Assembly: GCA_028023455.1 (NCBI GenBank)
Contig: JAQFVV010006629.1
Location: forward strand, 122,001 to 186,000
Reading direction: 5' to 3'
Source: Epiperipatus broadwayi
Taxonomy: Eukaryota > Onychophora > Udeonychophora > Euonychophora > Peripatidae
DNA: 64,000 nt
The translations under genes were made by a program, and so were the position numbers. The notes below the pieces were generated by a model that had not been told where the DNA came from, did no database searches, and worked only from the letters and a program-made list of their open reading frames with translations. Below, one piece after another: positions 9,388-20,875 of the stretch; position 1 is the first letter of the stretch; the number at the start of each line of letters is the position of its first letter.

Positions 9388-10870
9388 ATATAGAGAAGGC
9401 ATATGATAGAGTAGATAGTAATAGATTATGGATAAGTTTAGCAAATTTGGGAATGGATGAAGCTTTAATAGATATTATTAAGAAATTATATGAAAATAAT
9501 TATTATATATATATATCAATTAGGGAATATAGAATCAGTTAAAGTTAAAAATGGGGTGGGGCTAAGGCAAGGATGCCCTATGTCATCTATTTTGTTTGTT
9601 TTGTATTTGAGTGAAATAGAAAGAGCAATAGAAAGATTAGGAAGAGGGATAGAGATACCGTTAATAGATAGTAAGGGAGTATATATTTTGTCAGGTTTTT
9701 TTTTTTATGGATGATATATTTTTGTGTGCAGAACGAAGAGAAGATATGGAAGTTATGTTGAGGACATGTGCAAGGGTTGGTAAAGAGATGGGGATTAAAT
9801 TTAGTGAAGAAAAATCAAATATAATGATGGTTAATACTGAGGAAAGAGAAGAGATATAGTTATTTGGGAATTATTTTAAGTAATCAGAAAAATTATTTAG
9901 ATGAATGGGAGACAAAATTGATAAATGAAGCAAAGAAAAGAAAGGGATTGATAAAGAAATTTAAGTGTTTTCATATAATAAATATGATATAGCTAGAATT
10001 ATATGGAAAGGAGTTGCAGTAGCAGGGTTAACATATGGTAATGATGCATTATATGTTAGTAAAGAGGTATTACATTACTTAGAAAAAGTTCAAAGGGAAG
10101 TAGGAAGACATGCATTGGATGCAGATGTATGGACAGCAAAAGAGGCAATTCAAGGAGAAATGGGATGGTCAAAGTTTTCATATGAGAAATGCAAAAAGTA
10201 AAATGAAAATGTTTGGTAGATTGCAGTTTATGGATAATAAAAGAATAGCTAAAATAGTATTTAATTAGGTTATGAGTAAAGGCCAGGTAACAAGATGGGT
10301 GAGAAAGGTAATACGGTATGCAAAAGATTTGGATAAAGAATTTATATCAGTATATTTGTACAAAAGATGGAGTGATTGTGTTAAGAGGATTGTTGAGTGT
10401 TGTAGTAGTAAGGAATGGGATAAAGGAATAGATTTATTAATAAAGAATAGGTAGTTAGAGAGATGGAGAAATAGTATGGAGAGTAAAAAGAGTTTAAATA
10501 TATATAGAAATAAACAGAATATTAGGTGTGAGTTAATATATGATAATAGTAAGGAAAGTAGTTTTATTATTTAAGGCTTGAATGGGATCTTTAGCTAGAA
10601 GAGAATATACATGTAAATGGAAAAAAATGGGTGATTTATTTTGTAAATTATGTAACGAAGGAATAGAAAATATTAGGCATTTGTTAATTTAATGTAAATG
10701 CTTGCAAACAGAAAGGGTACATATAATGAAGTTATGGAAGAATAAATATGAAAAAAGTGATTATACAGAAAGTGAATTATTGGTTTTTATGCTGGGAAAA
10801 GATAAAGGAGATTTAGATATAAAGGTTATGTTGTGGAAATGGGATAGAGCGGAATATGGGAAAATTTAGA
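9379..10870 (+). pseudogene. LINE reverse transcriptase C-terminal half, decayed
   Basis: It begins mid-domain with DIEKAYDRVD (first catalytic Asp motif), then GVGLRQGCPMSSILFVLYLS at about 9556-9615, then FMDDIFLCAERREDMEV at 9704-9755. The catalytic Asp pair of the FMDD box is intact. The frame changes in a long T-run at about 9692-9706 just before that box. Downstream are a thumb and connection region (LINEAKKRKGLIKKF near 9920, GLTYGNDALYVSKEV near 10027) and a terminal CKLCNEGIENIRH plus CKC zinc-finger-like motif near 10642-10705. Stops occur at about 9858 and 10690 among others. The enzyme would copy element RNA at a nicked target. The LINE clade was not determined. Confidence 0.8.
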
Positions 10871-10970
10871 GTGGGGAATGAAAAATAAAATGGCTAACAG
10901 GTTTATCTGGGCATAATTGCTGAGATATTCTTGACTTCTTTTAAGGAGAAGCCACAATACATCACATCAC
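9387..10970 (+). mobile_element. 5'-truncated LINE inserted in repeat family 1
   Basis: The left boundary falls inside GAATATGTAATA and the right boundary just before CAAGTATATTGTC, both pieces of one repeat unit. The LINE has therefore inserted into that unit with a few bases of overlap or loss. The 3' end carries short CATCACATCACAT repeats, as LINEs often have. No 5' portion (ORF1, endonuclease) is present, which fits incomplete target-primed reverse transcription. Confidence 0.8.
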
Positions 10971-10973
10971 ATT

Positions 10974-11303
10974 TTCAAGTATATTGTCTATACTGAATTA
11001 ATGTAATTAAAAAGGGATTTGAACTCAGACTTTCAAGCTCCCTACAGTTATCCACTCCATCTTGTGCAAACAATGTATATGACCACTTACATGCGAAGAA
11101 GATAAATGATCTCCAATCTATGTATTTTGTGCATAACCAGTACTCATCAGTTGGTTCATATCATCATCTTCCACATACATATATAATCAGTGCTCAGTTT
11201 ATTAGCAAATCTTCAAACTTTAATGGACAAGCTTCAATTTTCTCCACCCTCCAACTCTTCAGTCATCCATGAATTTCATGATGGAGTGCTCAAAGCTTTA
11301 TAC
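10974..11303 (+). repeat. Repeat family 1, unit e (last plus-strand unit)
   Basis: It runs from CAAGTATATTGTCTATACTG through GCTCAAAGCTTTATACGTG, where the orientation flips. It contains GATTTGAACTCAGACTTTCA and CACCCTCCAACTCTTCAG. It forms one arm of a large palindrome with the next feature. Confidence 0.8.
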
Positions 11304-11655
11304 GTGAGGGATATAACAATAATATTGGTATCAAGAAGGGCTTTGAGTGTTCTATCATCAGCCTTTAAATGATTTGGATGGCTGAAGAATTGGAAGCGTT
11401 GATGCCTGTCCATTGATTGAAGATTTGCCATCTTAATACTGAGCACTGAATATATATATATATGTGAGTGTGTGTGAGATGATGTTTTGGATCAACTGAT
11501 GGGTGCTGGTTTATCTTTTTCACATGTATGTGGTCATATGTATCAGTTGTATAAGATGGTGGGAGTGGATAGCTGTAGGAATCTTGAAAATTTGAGTTCA
11601 AATTCTTTTTAATTACATTATGTTTAGTATAGACAATATATTTATATTTAAATAT
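11304..11655 (-). repeat. Repeat family 1, inverted unit f
   Basis: It is the reverse complement of the family and meets unit e head to head at about 11300. The open frame 11365-11682 on the minus strand simply reads the repeat and is not conserved in unit g. Confidence 0.8.
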
Positions 11656-12130
11656 TACATATTCAGCCTGTATTCTGCTCATTCCTTTTCTATATATTTA
11701 ACTAGATATATTAAGCTCCTATATGTGAGGGGTCAGAATGACTTGATGTTAACATGGGTATGACAGTAATATTGGCATCAACAAGGGCTTTGAATATTTC
11801 ATCATCAGATTTTTAATAATATGAATGGCTGAAGAATTGGAGTGCAGAGAAGATCGAAGCCTGTCCATTAAAGTTTGGAGATTTTCTATTTTAATATATA
11901 TTGAGCACTGATTATATATATATTTGCGAGATGATAATCTGGACCAAATGATGAGTGCTGGTCCAGCATGAAATACATTTATTGGAGATCATTTACCTTT
12001 TTCACATGTATGTGGTCATGTGTATTTGTTGTCTAAGATGATGGAGTGGATAGCTGTCTGAGTTCAAATTTTTTGTCATTACATTAAGTTCAGTATAGAC
12101 AATATACTTGTATTTAAATATTACGATTTT
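11656..12130 (-). repeat. Repeat family 1, inverted unit g
   Basis: This is the second inverted unit, 447 bp downstream of the equivalent point in unit f (GCTGAAGAATTGG at 11381 and 11828). Confidence 0.8.
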
Positions 12131-12620
12131 CAAAAAGATAAAACCATTACATCTTTTCTGCAAATTTGCATAATAAACATTTCAATACTTTATAACTTAG
12201 TACATTAACTATCTTTTTTTTTTTTGCCTTGAAACTTTAAATTAGTCTGCTGTCTTGTTTTCTTTGATAAATATACAAAGTTTTGTAGTCTGCTTTCATT
12301 ATCATTCGTTAATTTATTAAAATTATTTAGCAGTTCTCTTAAAATTAGTATAAATGAAATATTTTTTCTTTTAGGTAATAAAGAAATAGATTTTTATTTT
12401 TCAGTGTATGAGCATGCTACTGGATTTTGTATCAATAATAGGGATTCTTTCTTGAGTAAAATAGACATCATGCACTATATAGTCACACAAATTAATATTA
12501 CAATTTGTACTTAGCTTCACACCATTGTTTGAATTTTAGCTCATTTACACATATTAACAAAAAAAGTTTTTATATTTTGTTTAATTGGAAGTGACAGTTC
12601 AGTTTTTCACAACTTTCAAT
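12131..12620. other. AT-rich stretch, nothing recognised
   Basis: No reading frame, repeat match or RNA structure stood out. Confidence 0.5.
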
Positions 12621-12624
12621 CTAA

Positions 12625-12950
12625 GCCAATAAACATCACATGATCACCATTTCTTATGCTAGCTCTTAACTGTTATTAAAATTATCTATACATATTGCCA
12701 CTCAGTGCTAGCCAGAGTAATCAATGGAGGCCAGAAGGCTTGTGTATAAAATCCCCATCTAGTGCTCTCAGAGTCAAGGCTCCTCACTGACGAAGGCCAC
12801 AAGCCAAAAACTAATCTGAGGATATTGGATGAGTAGGCACTAGATGGGGATTTTATGCACAAGCCTTCTGGAATCCATTGATTACTCTGATTTGCACTGA
12901 GTGGCAATAGTATAGAGAGTTTTTCTTGTTTTAATAACTTTCAATCTACA
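12625..12950. mobile_element. Foldback element, repeat family 3 (single copy)
   Basis: The left arm at about 12695-12764 (GAGTAATCAATGGAGGCCAG, TAAAATCCCCATCTAGTGC) is the inverted repeat of the right arm at about 12836-12907. The central ~70 bp contains CTCCTCACTGACGAAGGCCA. An outer CACATGATCACCATTTC at 12638 is retained on the left only. The open frame 12686-12907 on the minus strand reads through the palindrome and is not treated as a gene. Related units are at 18410-20000 and 44935-45030. Confidence 0.75.
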
Positions 12951-12959
12951 TTTAACTTT

Positions 12960-13800
12960 CATTGTATGCAGATAGCAATCAATTAAATACATACTATACC
13001 ATTAGCATGCATCTCTGAGCAGCCCCAGATTGACCAGAGTGGAATTTTGCTGTCCCACTTGATAAGAGGGATTGAAGCTAATTTTTTATAACTACAATAC
13101 TATTGTTGTTTTTCTATATTTTATATTCATCATGGGGTTACTTTTTTTGATTAATTAAGGGAGAAGAATACTTTTTTAATTTTTTGTTTAAAATATAAAA
13201 TATGTTGAAAATAACTTTTGTAATTATATGTCCTTTCAAACAATATCCTTGTTTCCACAAAATAATGTTATTTTTAGTTTATTATAGTAATATCTAGATT
13301 TATTTTTGGCAGAATCAAAAATAAATGAATCTATCAATGAGATCTTTTTATAATGAGGACAATGAAAAAAAAAATCATAGCAGTAGCACTAATTATATAT
13401 TTTATTGTTATAATGATAATAATAAAGATAGTCTAAATGCATATTTATATCTAGTCAATATTTTCTGCAGTTGGAAAAATTATAATCTAATAACAAAATT
13501 TAGTAAAATAGATATAAAATTTTGTACATCTAATCAAAATTAACTTTTGACCCAAGTTTGTATCATAATTCTTAAAAGATTGAAAACTACTGTTGACAAC
13601 TTTATTTCATTGATATTTATAGATACATACATTAAAGGGTGCTGATTTAGTATGCACATTATCATTATATATCATTATATTAATTAAGTCACAAATTACC
13701 AAGTTATGAATTACGTTTAATTATTTATTTCTGTTTTTTAAAACTATCATTATTATTATTATTAAAAATAAACTCCTTTTCTCTTTTAAAAAATATGATT
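12960..13800. other. AT-rich stretch, nothing recognised
   Basis: It contains a moderately GC-rich patch at about 13010-13070 and low-complexity TTATTATTATTATT at about 13750-13762. The frame 13325-13543 is Asn/Lys/Tyr-rich and looks like chance. Confidence 0.45.
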
Positions 13801-13807
13801 CTAAATA

Positions 13808-13950
13808 ATCTTTCATACATAACAAATTCAGCTAAATTGTTTTTCTTTTTAAAAACTTTTATTTTCTTGATTTATGAAAATAGTTTTTAAAAAGAAAAAG
13901 GGAAAAGAATAAATAATCTTATTGAATTTTTTTTATGTATGAAAGAGTAC
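13808..13950. repeat. Imperfect hairpin element
   Basis: CTTTCATACATAA with TTTTTCTTTTTAAAAACTTT on the left is mirrored by GTTTTTAAAAAGAAAAAG and TTATGTATGAAAG on the right. The arms are 50-65 bp around a short centre at about 13868. Confidence 0.6.
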
Positions 13951-14009
13951 TTATTTTATTTATATTATTAGTTCACTCAGTATTTTTTCCCTGATTCATT
14001 TATTTTAAT

Positions 14010-14390
14010 TATTATTGCATCACAGCCATACATCAAGTTGCAGTTCGCACATCACTTCCCTTGCACTGGCTACTCAACAACTGGAAGGACAGACTGCAAA
14101 TAAGCTCCATTCTCAAATAGTCTACAAAATTAAATGCCAAGATCCAGACAGCCCCTCCATTTACTATGGTGGATCTCAGGCCAACTTATCAATCCATATT
14201 GCTCAGCATTCATACTCACTCAATTTTCTTTGACAACTTCTCCATAACCTGCCATGTCCTTGAGCCACCCACTTCAATGTCATTATCAAAGAAGCATGGG
14301 ACATAAGTTATTCCTGAGTCTCTCCAAAAAATTGCTTATCTAACCCACATAACTTTAAATGCAAGTATTATGTAAATTAGCCTGCACACA
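14010..14390 (+). pseudogene. GIY-YIG endonuclease-like fragment (Penelope-type?)
   Basis: The open stretch 14015-14233 contains IVYKIKCQDPDSPSIYYGG then HIAQHSYS, resembling the VYxIPC...YIG core and following RxxEH segment of GIY-YIG nucleases carried by Penelope-like elements. A further frame around 14250-14380 (HVLEPPTSMSLSKKHG) resembles the downstream part. It differs in sequence from the GIY-YIG fragments at 48.4 and 52.2 kb, so it would be a different subfamily. No catalytic assignment is possible and it is certainly non-functional. Confidence 0.4.
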
Positions 14391-15355
14391 ATATATAGAT
14401 ACACCACACTCCCATCACAATCACTACGTCGAAAGTATGCTAAACACATCATGCTTAATTAACGCTTTTAAAGTTTTGCTCTATACATCCTGTTTATTTG
14501 TTTATTACATTTCTTTAGAGATAAAGTATCAAAATGATTACAATTATTTACTTTGTTTAATTTATTACATTATTGCATACAAATATTGATCAAGAATTTT
14601 TATTATAATATTTATATTAAGTAGGGAGAATGCATTGATATTTTTGTGACACTTGAAAAGCCTATCAGTAAGAAACCATGTCCTCTTTGTAGATATCAGT
14701 ATAGAAAAAAAAGAATCTCTTTGTCAGATATCAGTATGTTTTCCATCCAAAGAATGCCAAATGACTCTTTCAGTGAGAAGTGATATTTCTTTCCATTACA
14801 CTTATTTAAATGGAAAAAGTAATTGCAAACTGATTTCATGACATTTTGGAACTGATAATTTTTTTTGTCCCAAAGAAGCCAATACAGGTTGTAGTTGAGC
14901 TCACAGACAAATATTGTAAACTTACCATAAACTAATTCAACATGTTCAAAGAAATTTGTATGATTATAACTTCTGTCAACGCAAGATTCAGATGCTGAGA
15001 ATTGATGAAACCAAATTTTCTGATCATTAAAAATGTGATTGTGGTGGATTTTAAATAATGATGTGCCCCCTTACAAATAATGAACAAGAACTGTGAAACT
15101 AGAATAGAAGAACCATAGATTAGTTTAAAGTAAGAATCAGACTGTTGCTTCTGTATAGAATGCTAGGATATAACGACTCTTATTTTCTGTTATTCAAAGA
15201 TAGGGCTCTTGATTTAGATGAATGTCTAATTTGTGGAATTTAAATGCATGAAAGTCTATCAGCTACCATAAATCACTAAATATTATAACAAAGTTATTGC
15301 ATGATTGGGTATTGAATTGCTGACATTGCTTATGCAAATAATGTTTCATAAATAA
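14391..15355. other. Mixed non-coding stretch
   Basis: A small internal duplication, TTTGTAGATATCAGTAT then TTTGTCAGATATCAGTAT, lies at about 14685-14735 inside a 62-codon open frame that I regard as chance. Nothing else was recognised. Confidence 0.45.
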
Positions 15356-15369
15356 AAAATTACAGGTTT

Positions 15370-16090
15370 TTAGATTCAAATATGTCGAAGAGATTGTGAT
15401 CTAAACCAACTGGTAAGTGTGGTTTCACACAAAATTTTATATCTTGGAAATTATATATCTTTTTCACATGTCTTTGGTCATATGTTTCAGAAAATTGCAA
15501 TGCAATAGAAGTTTGAAATATAAACATATATTGAAAAAAAGTATATGTATGAAGTTAAAAGCATAACTAAGCAAAAAAAGTGTGTATAAACATAAAATGA
15601 TAATATAATCTATGTATGTCTCACTTAAGGAAAAAGGAGTCAACTGCGGATTTTAAAAGCACATTCAGAGTGGGAGAGGTTAGTCAGACTTCTGGGCTGT
15701 GATATAATACAGAAAGAGCTAAGGTGGAAAATGCACTGAGATAAGAATAAAAATTTTGAAAGTATATTACAGTGCAAAGAATGGTACATTTCTTCACAAG
15801 GCATTAAAATGGGATAAAACTAGTCCCTGCCTTGCACAAAAGTGGTGTAATAAAGATTATCAAAATTGTCAACATAGGCAAGGAAACAGGTATTGAAGTC
15901 TCTATAACACTACACACATATTATTAATTGAGAATTAAAGAGTATATTTGCACTAGAGATAATCTCTAATTTAAAGTATGGTCAGCAGTAATCTTTAATA
16001 TAATTCTATAAAGTGGTTTGCATCAAAGTTATGCATGCAGAAAGTTTGACACATAATCAAACTATAGTAAATTGTTATTTATAAAATTAT
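15370..16090 (+). repeat. Repeat family 2, unit 1
   Basis: The unit starts with a module close to the reverse complement of repeat family 1 (GTGATCTAAACCAACTGG, TATCTTTTTCACATGTCTTT). It then has its own body: AAGAATGGTAC, GCATTAAAATGGGATAAAAC, TTGTCAACATAGGCAAGGAA, TAGAGATAATCTCTAATTTA and TTCTATAAAGTGGTTTGC. The same body recurs at 16640-17170. Confidence 0.7.
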
Positions 16091-16107
16091 AAACAAATAA
16101 TGAAATT

Positions 16108-16328
16108 TTTTTATATTGGACTATTTCCATCATCTAATATGTGTGTTGAATGTCTTTAGAAAAGTAACCTGTTTGCTGTGATATTATTAACAGTTAGTGC
16201 ATATACTAATCTGTTTGCTGTGATATTACTAACAGTTGAATGTAGTTGGAATATTTAAATAAAATTAAACTTTTCTAAAGAAATTCAACACACATATTAG
16301 ATGATGGAAATAGTCCAATATAAAAATA
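16108..16328. mobile_element. Paired inverted Penelope-like 3' termini
   Basis: TATTGGACTATTTCCATCAT with AATGTCTTTAGAAAAG on the left is the inverted repeat of CTTTTCTAAAGAAATTCAA with ATGATGGAAATAGTCCAATA on the right; the arms are about 55 bp. The right half matches the 3' end of the Penelope fragment at 53000-53107. Between the arms a 33-bp piece, CTGTTTGCTGTGATATTA plus TAACAGTT, is present twice (about 16168-16197 and 16210-16238). Inverted terminal copies are known for Penelope-like elements. The segment splits repeat family 2. Confidence 0.7.
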
Positions 16329-16394
16329 CAGCTAGAACACCATCATCACAAACCTTCAGGAAAACACTAAATAATGAAAATATCTTGTAAAAGA

Positions 16395-17460
16395 TTGTGA
16401 TCTGGGTCAATTGACTGCTGTTTTAGCACAAAATGTTATTGGAGATCATTTATCTTTTTCATGTTTTTGGTTGTTTTCGAAAATTGCAATGAAATATAAA
16501 TTTGAAATATATATATTAAAAAAATATATAAGCTATGTATATCTTACTTACTTGAAACAAAGTGAACTGGGTGTTTCAAAAAGGCCTTCAGAGTGTGAGG
16601 AAGAAGTTGGCTTGACTTACTGAGATAATAATAAAAATTAAAAATATATTAGATGATCTATCATCTGCACAAAAAAGTATATCCTTAAAAAAAGATATAT
16701 ATGAAGTTAAAATTACAGTATGAATTATGTATGTCTTACTTGAAAAAAAAAAGTGAACTGGGTGTTCCAAAAATGCATTCTGAATGAGAGATTGGTTTTA
16801 CTTCTTGTCTGATGGATGGTTGTGATCTGATTAAATCAAGGTGAAAGATGCACTAAGATAAGAATAAAATTTGAAAATATATTACATTGCAAAGAATGGT
16901 ACTCCCCTTCATAAGGTATTAGAATGGGATAAAATCCAGTCCCTGACTTGAATGAAATAGTATAGTGAATGTTATCAAAACTGTCAACATGTGTGAGGAA
17001 ACTTGGTTGATGTCTCTGTAACACATTAATTCAGAATTAAAAAGTATATTTGGATTAGAGATAATCTCTAGTTTAATGAATGTTCAGTACTAATTGTTAA
17101 TATAATTTTATAAAGTGGTTTGTGGAAAAGTTTGATACTAGTGATCAAATATAATAAATTGTCATCTATAAAATCTTAAGCCAACTGAGTATTGATTTAA
17201 CACAAAATGTGCATCTTGGAGATCATTTATCTTTTTCACATCTTTTGTAATATGTTTCAGAAGATTGCAATGAAATAGAAGCTTGATATATATGAAATAT
17301 ATATATATATATGTATGAAATTTAAAGTATATCTTAAAAAAAAAAGTGTGTGTGTGAACTTAGAATTATAATATGAGTTATGTATGTCTTATGATTATGC
17401 TAAGGTAAAGTTGCATTGAGATAAGAATAAATTTTGAATATAGGTATATATATTATTATA
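16395..17460 (+). repeat. Repeat family 2, further units (partial, full, partial)
   Basis: A truncated unit occupies about 16395-16625, a fuller one about 16640-17170, and the start of another about 17171-17450 with AGATCATTTATCTTTTTCAC. They share GTGAACTGGGTGTTYCAAAA and AATGCACTRAGATAAGAAT blocks with unit 1. The open frames at 16411, 16588 and 16836 fall in the repeat and are not conserved. Confidence 0.65.
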
Positions 17461-18405
17461 TAATAAAAAAACAATCAATTGTTTTTTATTGATTCATTTT
17501 AATATTTTAATCTATTTTGATGTTTTCAATCTATCATTATTAAGATATTGGTTTTTGTTTTATTTAGCTATTAAATGTTTTTAAAAGTTAATTTTACAAA
17601 TTGTATCACTATTAAGATGTTATACATATCACTATTTAGAAATTATATATATAATTTTTTGCATTTTTTCTTTCTATTAGTGTTTTAATAATATGTCAGT
17701 ATTATCTAAGTATTTAGATTGTATGATTTATCCTTTAAAAGGTAAGTGAAAGTGAGTCAATCATTAAAAGAAATTTTATACATTTGTCAAAAGCTATTTC
17801 TATTCTCCAAAGTTATAATTTTAGCAGTTTCTTAAAAGCATTGTTGCTGTTATTTTATACTTTTACTTTCCAACTTGTAAAATATATTTAGCAAACGGGA
17901 GTAATTTTAGTTTTCTATTTACTTTTTTCATTTAATCTTTTTTTTTTTTTTTAAAAAAAAAACCCCAACAACAACTGATATGTATATTTTTAAGTTTTGT
18001 CAGAAATATTTTTTAATATATATTTAATTTAGTGTATGTATATATGTGCATATATAAGATTGATCAGATTAATAATTTTGGTAGTTTTTGGCACAGAAAT
18101 TTATTAGGGAAAGATAATTGGTAGATATTTGAGGAAATCTAAATTGGTTCTCAAAGATTAAAATGATTACCATGTATTAAACACAATTAAATATATATAC
18201 ATAGGCTAGCTAATCATTTCTCTTTTAGGGTCATCTAAAAAATCTTATTTCTTCCATTCTTATAATTATTTAAAACAGCAAAATATTTCTGCTTTTGTTT
18301 ATTATTTTCAAATAGTGCTTGCTCTCCTTTTCTGTTTGTATTGAAAATTATATAAAATACGGATACCATGTTTTGAATCCTTTTTTATTGTTTATATACA
18401 CAATG
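17461..18405. other. AT-rich stretch, nothing recognised
   Basis: It contains a small AACAATCAATTGTTTTTTATT palindrome near 17470 and long T and A runs at about 17938-17962. No coding signal. Confidence 0.5.
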
Positions 18406-18409
18406 TAAA

Positions 18410-20000
18410 ATAGTAGCAAACTTCATATAGTAGTGCCACCAAGTGCAAGCCTTTGTAATCAATGGCTGAGGAAAGTTTGTACATGCTTACTCATTCAATA
18501 TTCCCAGTTTTCTACCTTTATCAATGAGAGCCTTTGATTTAAAGAGCAATACTCCTCAGTCTTAGGATCAAATGCAGCCCTCCAGCAGCCACCTTTTACT
18601 TATTTGGTTAACTATAAAGCTGGGAGCCCAAGTTGGAAACACAATAATGTTTTCAATCCAAGCTCATTTGCTTGTATATTCATAGATCTGAAAGCATCCC
18701 AGCATCTATGCGTTATGATGTCTGTGTTTTTTTTTCAAAAATCTATCACCATTATTCTATAGGCAGGATAGATATACACCATCAAAACATCATGTGATCA
18801 TCATTTCATATGTTTACACAAGCTGTTAATAACAATAGCAAACTTTCCTTATAGTAGTGCCACCTAATGCAAGCCTTATTAATGAATGGATGCAAGAGTG
18901 TTTATGTAAAAGGTGGCTGCTGGAGAGTTGCATTAAGTGCAGTGCTCTCAGGTCCAAGCCTCCTCACTGATGAAAGCCACAAGCTAGAAACAAATCTGAG
19001 GATATTGTGTGAGTAGTCATTAGACAGAGATTTTATGCACAATCCTTTTTGCATCCATTGGTGCTACTATATGGAGAGTTTGTTTCTGTTTTAACAACTT
19101 GAGTAAGCATGGAAAGTGGTGATCATGTGATGTTTAATGTTTTTATACATATCTTGCTCATAGGATTATGGTTGCTGGTTTTTAAAAAACCAGATAACCA
19201 AAAATATAAAGATATATAGATCTATGACTATACAAGTGAATGCACTTGGTTTGGAAATCTTGGACTCATAGTTTTATAGTTAATTAAATAGATAAAAGGT
19301 AGCTTCTGGAGGGTTGGATTCCTAAGATCTTCATGCAGTGTTGGAGTTCCAAGGCTCCCTCACTAATGAAAGTCACAAACTAGAAACTAGTTTGGGGATA
19401 TTGGATGAGTAGGCATTAGACAGGGACTTTATGCATAAATCTTGCATCTATTGATTAGTAAGACTTGCATTGGGTGGCACTATTGAACAGAGAGTTTGCT
19501 CCTGTTTTAATAGCTTGAGTAAGCATAAGAAATGGTGATCAAGTAATGTTTTAGTGATTGTATATAAATCCTGCCCATAGGTTTATGGTGACTGTTATTT
19601 TTTTTTAAAAAAAATCCCAAAATGTATTAACATTGAATTGGGTTCAGATCTATATGATTATACAAGCAAATGAGCTTGGATTGAAAATATTTTTCCATCT
19701 TTGACTCATAGCATTATACTTAAATAAATAGATAAAAGGTGGCTGCTGGAGGTGCATTAGATCTTAAAATCTACATGCAATGCTCTCAGATCCATGGCTT
19801 CTCACTGATAAAAGCCACAAGATAGAAACTAGTCTGGGGATATTGGATGAGTAGACACTAGATAGAGATTTTATGCATAAAATTTCTTGCATCTGTTGAT
19901 TACTAAGGCTTACGCTGGGTGGCATTAATTTATGAAGAGTTTGTTACTGTTTTAGTAGCTTGTTGTAGGCATAGGAAATGGTGATCATGTGATATATGTA
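18410..20000. repeat. Inverted array of repeat family 3 (four units)
   Basis: A minus-strand unit (about 18410-18786) abuts a complete foldback unit (18787-19135), whose ends AACATCATGTGATCATCATT and TGGTGATCATGTGATGTTT are inverted repeats. Two plus-strand units follow, ending at about 19555 and 19995; the GATC of the end motif falls at 19121, 19537 and 19983, a 416-446 bp period. Shared blocks are AAAGGTGGCTGCTGGAG, CTCACTGATGAAAGCCACAA, GAGGATATTG, GATGAGTAG and AGAGATTTTATGCA. No coding capacity. Confidence 0.75.
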
Positions 20001-20123
20001 ATGTAAATAATGACTACATTTTTAGCAAAACATCTAGATTTTTTTTTTGTATAATGTTATTTATTAATAAAATTTATTTCATTAAAAAGCTGTTTTATCT
20101 TTATAAAATAAATAAATAAGTGA

Positions 20124-20205
20124 ATGGCTTTATTATTCAGGTGTGCAGGAAGTACCAGGGTTGAAATGGATGTTCGACTCTTTACCACTTCATTAAACAT
20201 TGCTG
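20124..20205 (-). repeat. SINE family A, short copy 1
   Basis: The minus strand reads TTTAATGAAGTGGTAAAGAG, then TTTCAACCCTGGTACTTCC and AATAATAAAGCCATT. It corresponds to the head and tail of the longer copies with the middle missing. Confidence 0.55.
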
Positions 20206-20261
20206 TAAACTTTATTTGTATTAAAAGCCTATTATTTTTTATAAATTAATTTTTCACAATA

Positions 20262-20335
20262 AGTACCAGGGTTGAAATGGACCCAAAGATCATACATTCC
20301 AATCTGATTCTCTACCACTTCATTAAACATTATTG
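20262..20335 (-). repeat. SINE family A, short copy 2
   Basis: A second copy begins 111 bp after the first (AGTACCAGGGTTGAAATGG at 20151 and 20262), so the region is a local tandem duplication. A third piece of the duplicated flank (AAGCCTATTATTTTTTATAA) appears at about 20411. Confidence 0.6.
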
Positions 20336-20364
20336 TGAACTTTATTGTATTAAAAACCTATTAT

Positions 20365-20870
20365 TTTTGTTATTTTATTATTATTTTTGCTATGACACTT
20401 AAAAAAAAAAAAAGCCTATTATTTTTTATAAATTAATTTTACGCTTTTTTCATCTTTACTATTATACCACTCATGCACACATGTTGCTCGTTTTATATAT
20501 ACTTAAACTCCCTACTACTAATATACTTATTAGCTTAACTGTATTTGCTATGCTTTATTTGGCTATATTGTATTATATCAACATGGGTGATAATGATCAA
20601 ATCTATAACTTGTTATAATTCATGACTATCTTGTCTCATAGCGATTTTTATAGGTAAGTTATTTTTATGAAACACATTACTGAAAGGCATTTAGATACTC
20701 TTCTGGTAATATTGTCTTGAGAACAATATGACACCTCATCTAAACATGGTTTTTTCTCGGGTTATGTGGCAAATGGAATGAGAGAGAGAAAATAGACCAG
20801 TATTCATATTAACAAAATTTATTTACAAATATATTATTTACACTCATTTTAATATAGTTGTACATAAATC
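20365..20870. other. Non-coding stretch, nothing recognised
   Basis: AT-rich; no frames, repeats or RNA motifs noted apart from the duplicated flank at 20411. Confidence 0.45.
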
Positions 20871-20875
20871 AAATA

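Noticed and set aside
12686-12907. 73-codon frame on the minus strand
   Set aside because: It reads through both arms of a foldback element; related units do not keep it open.
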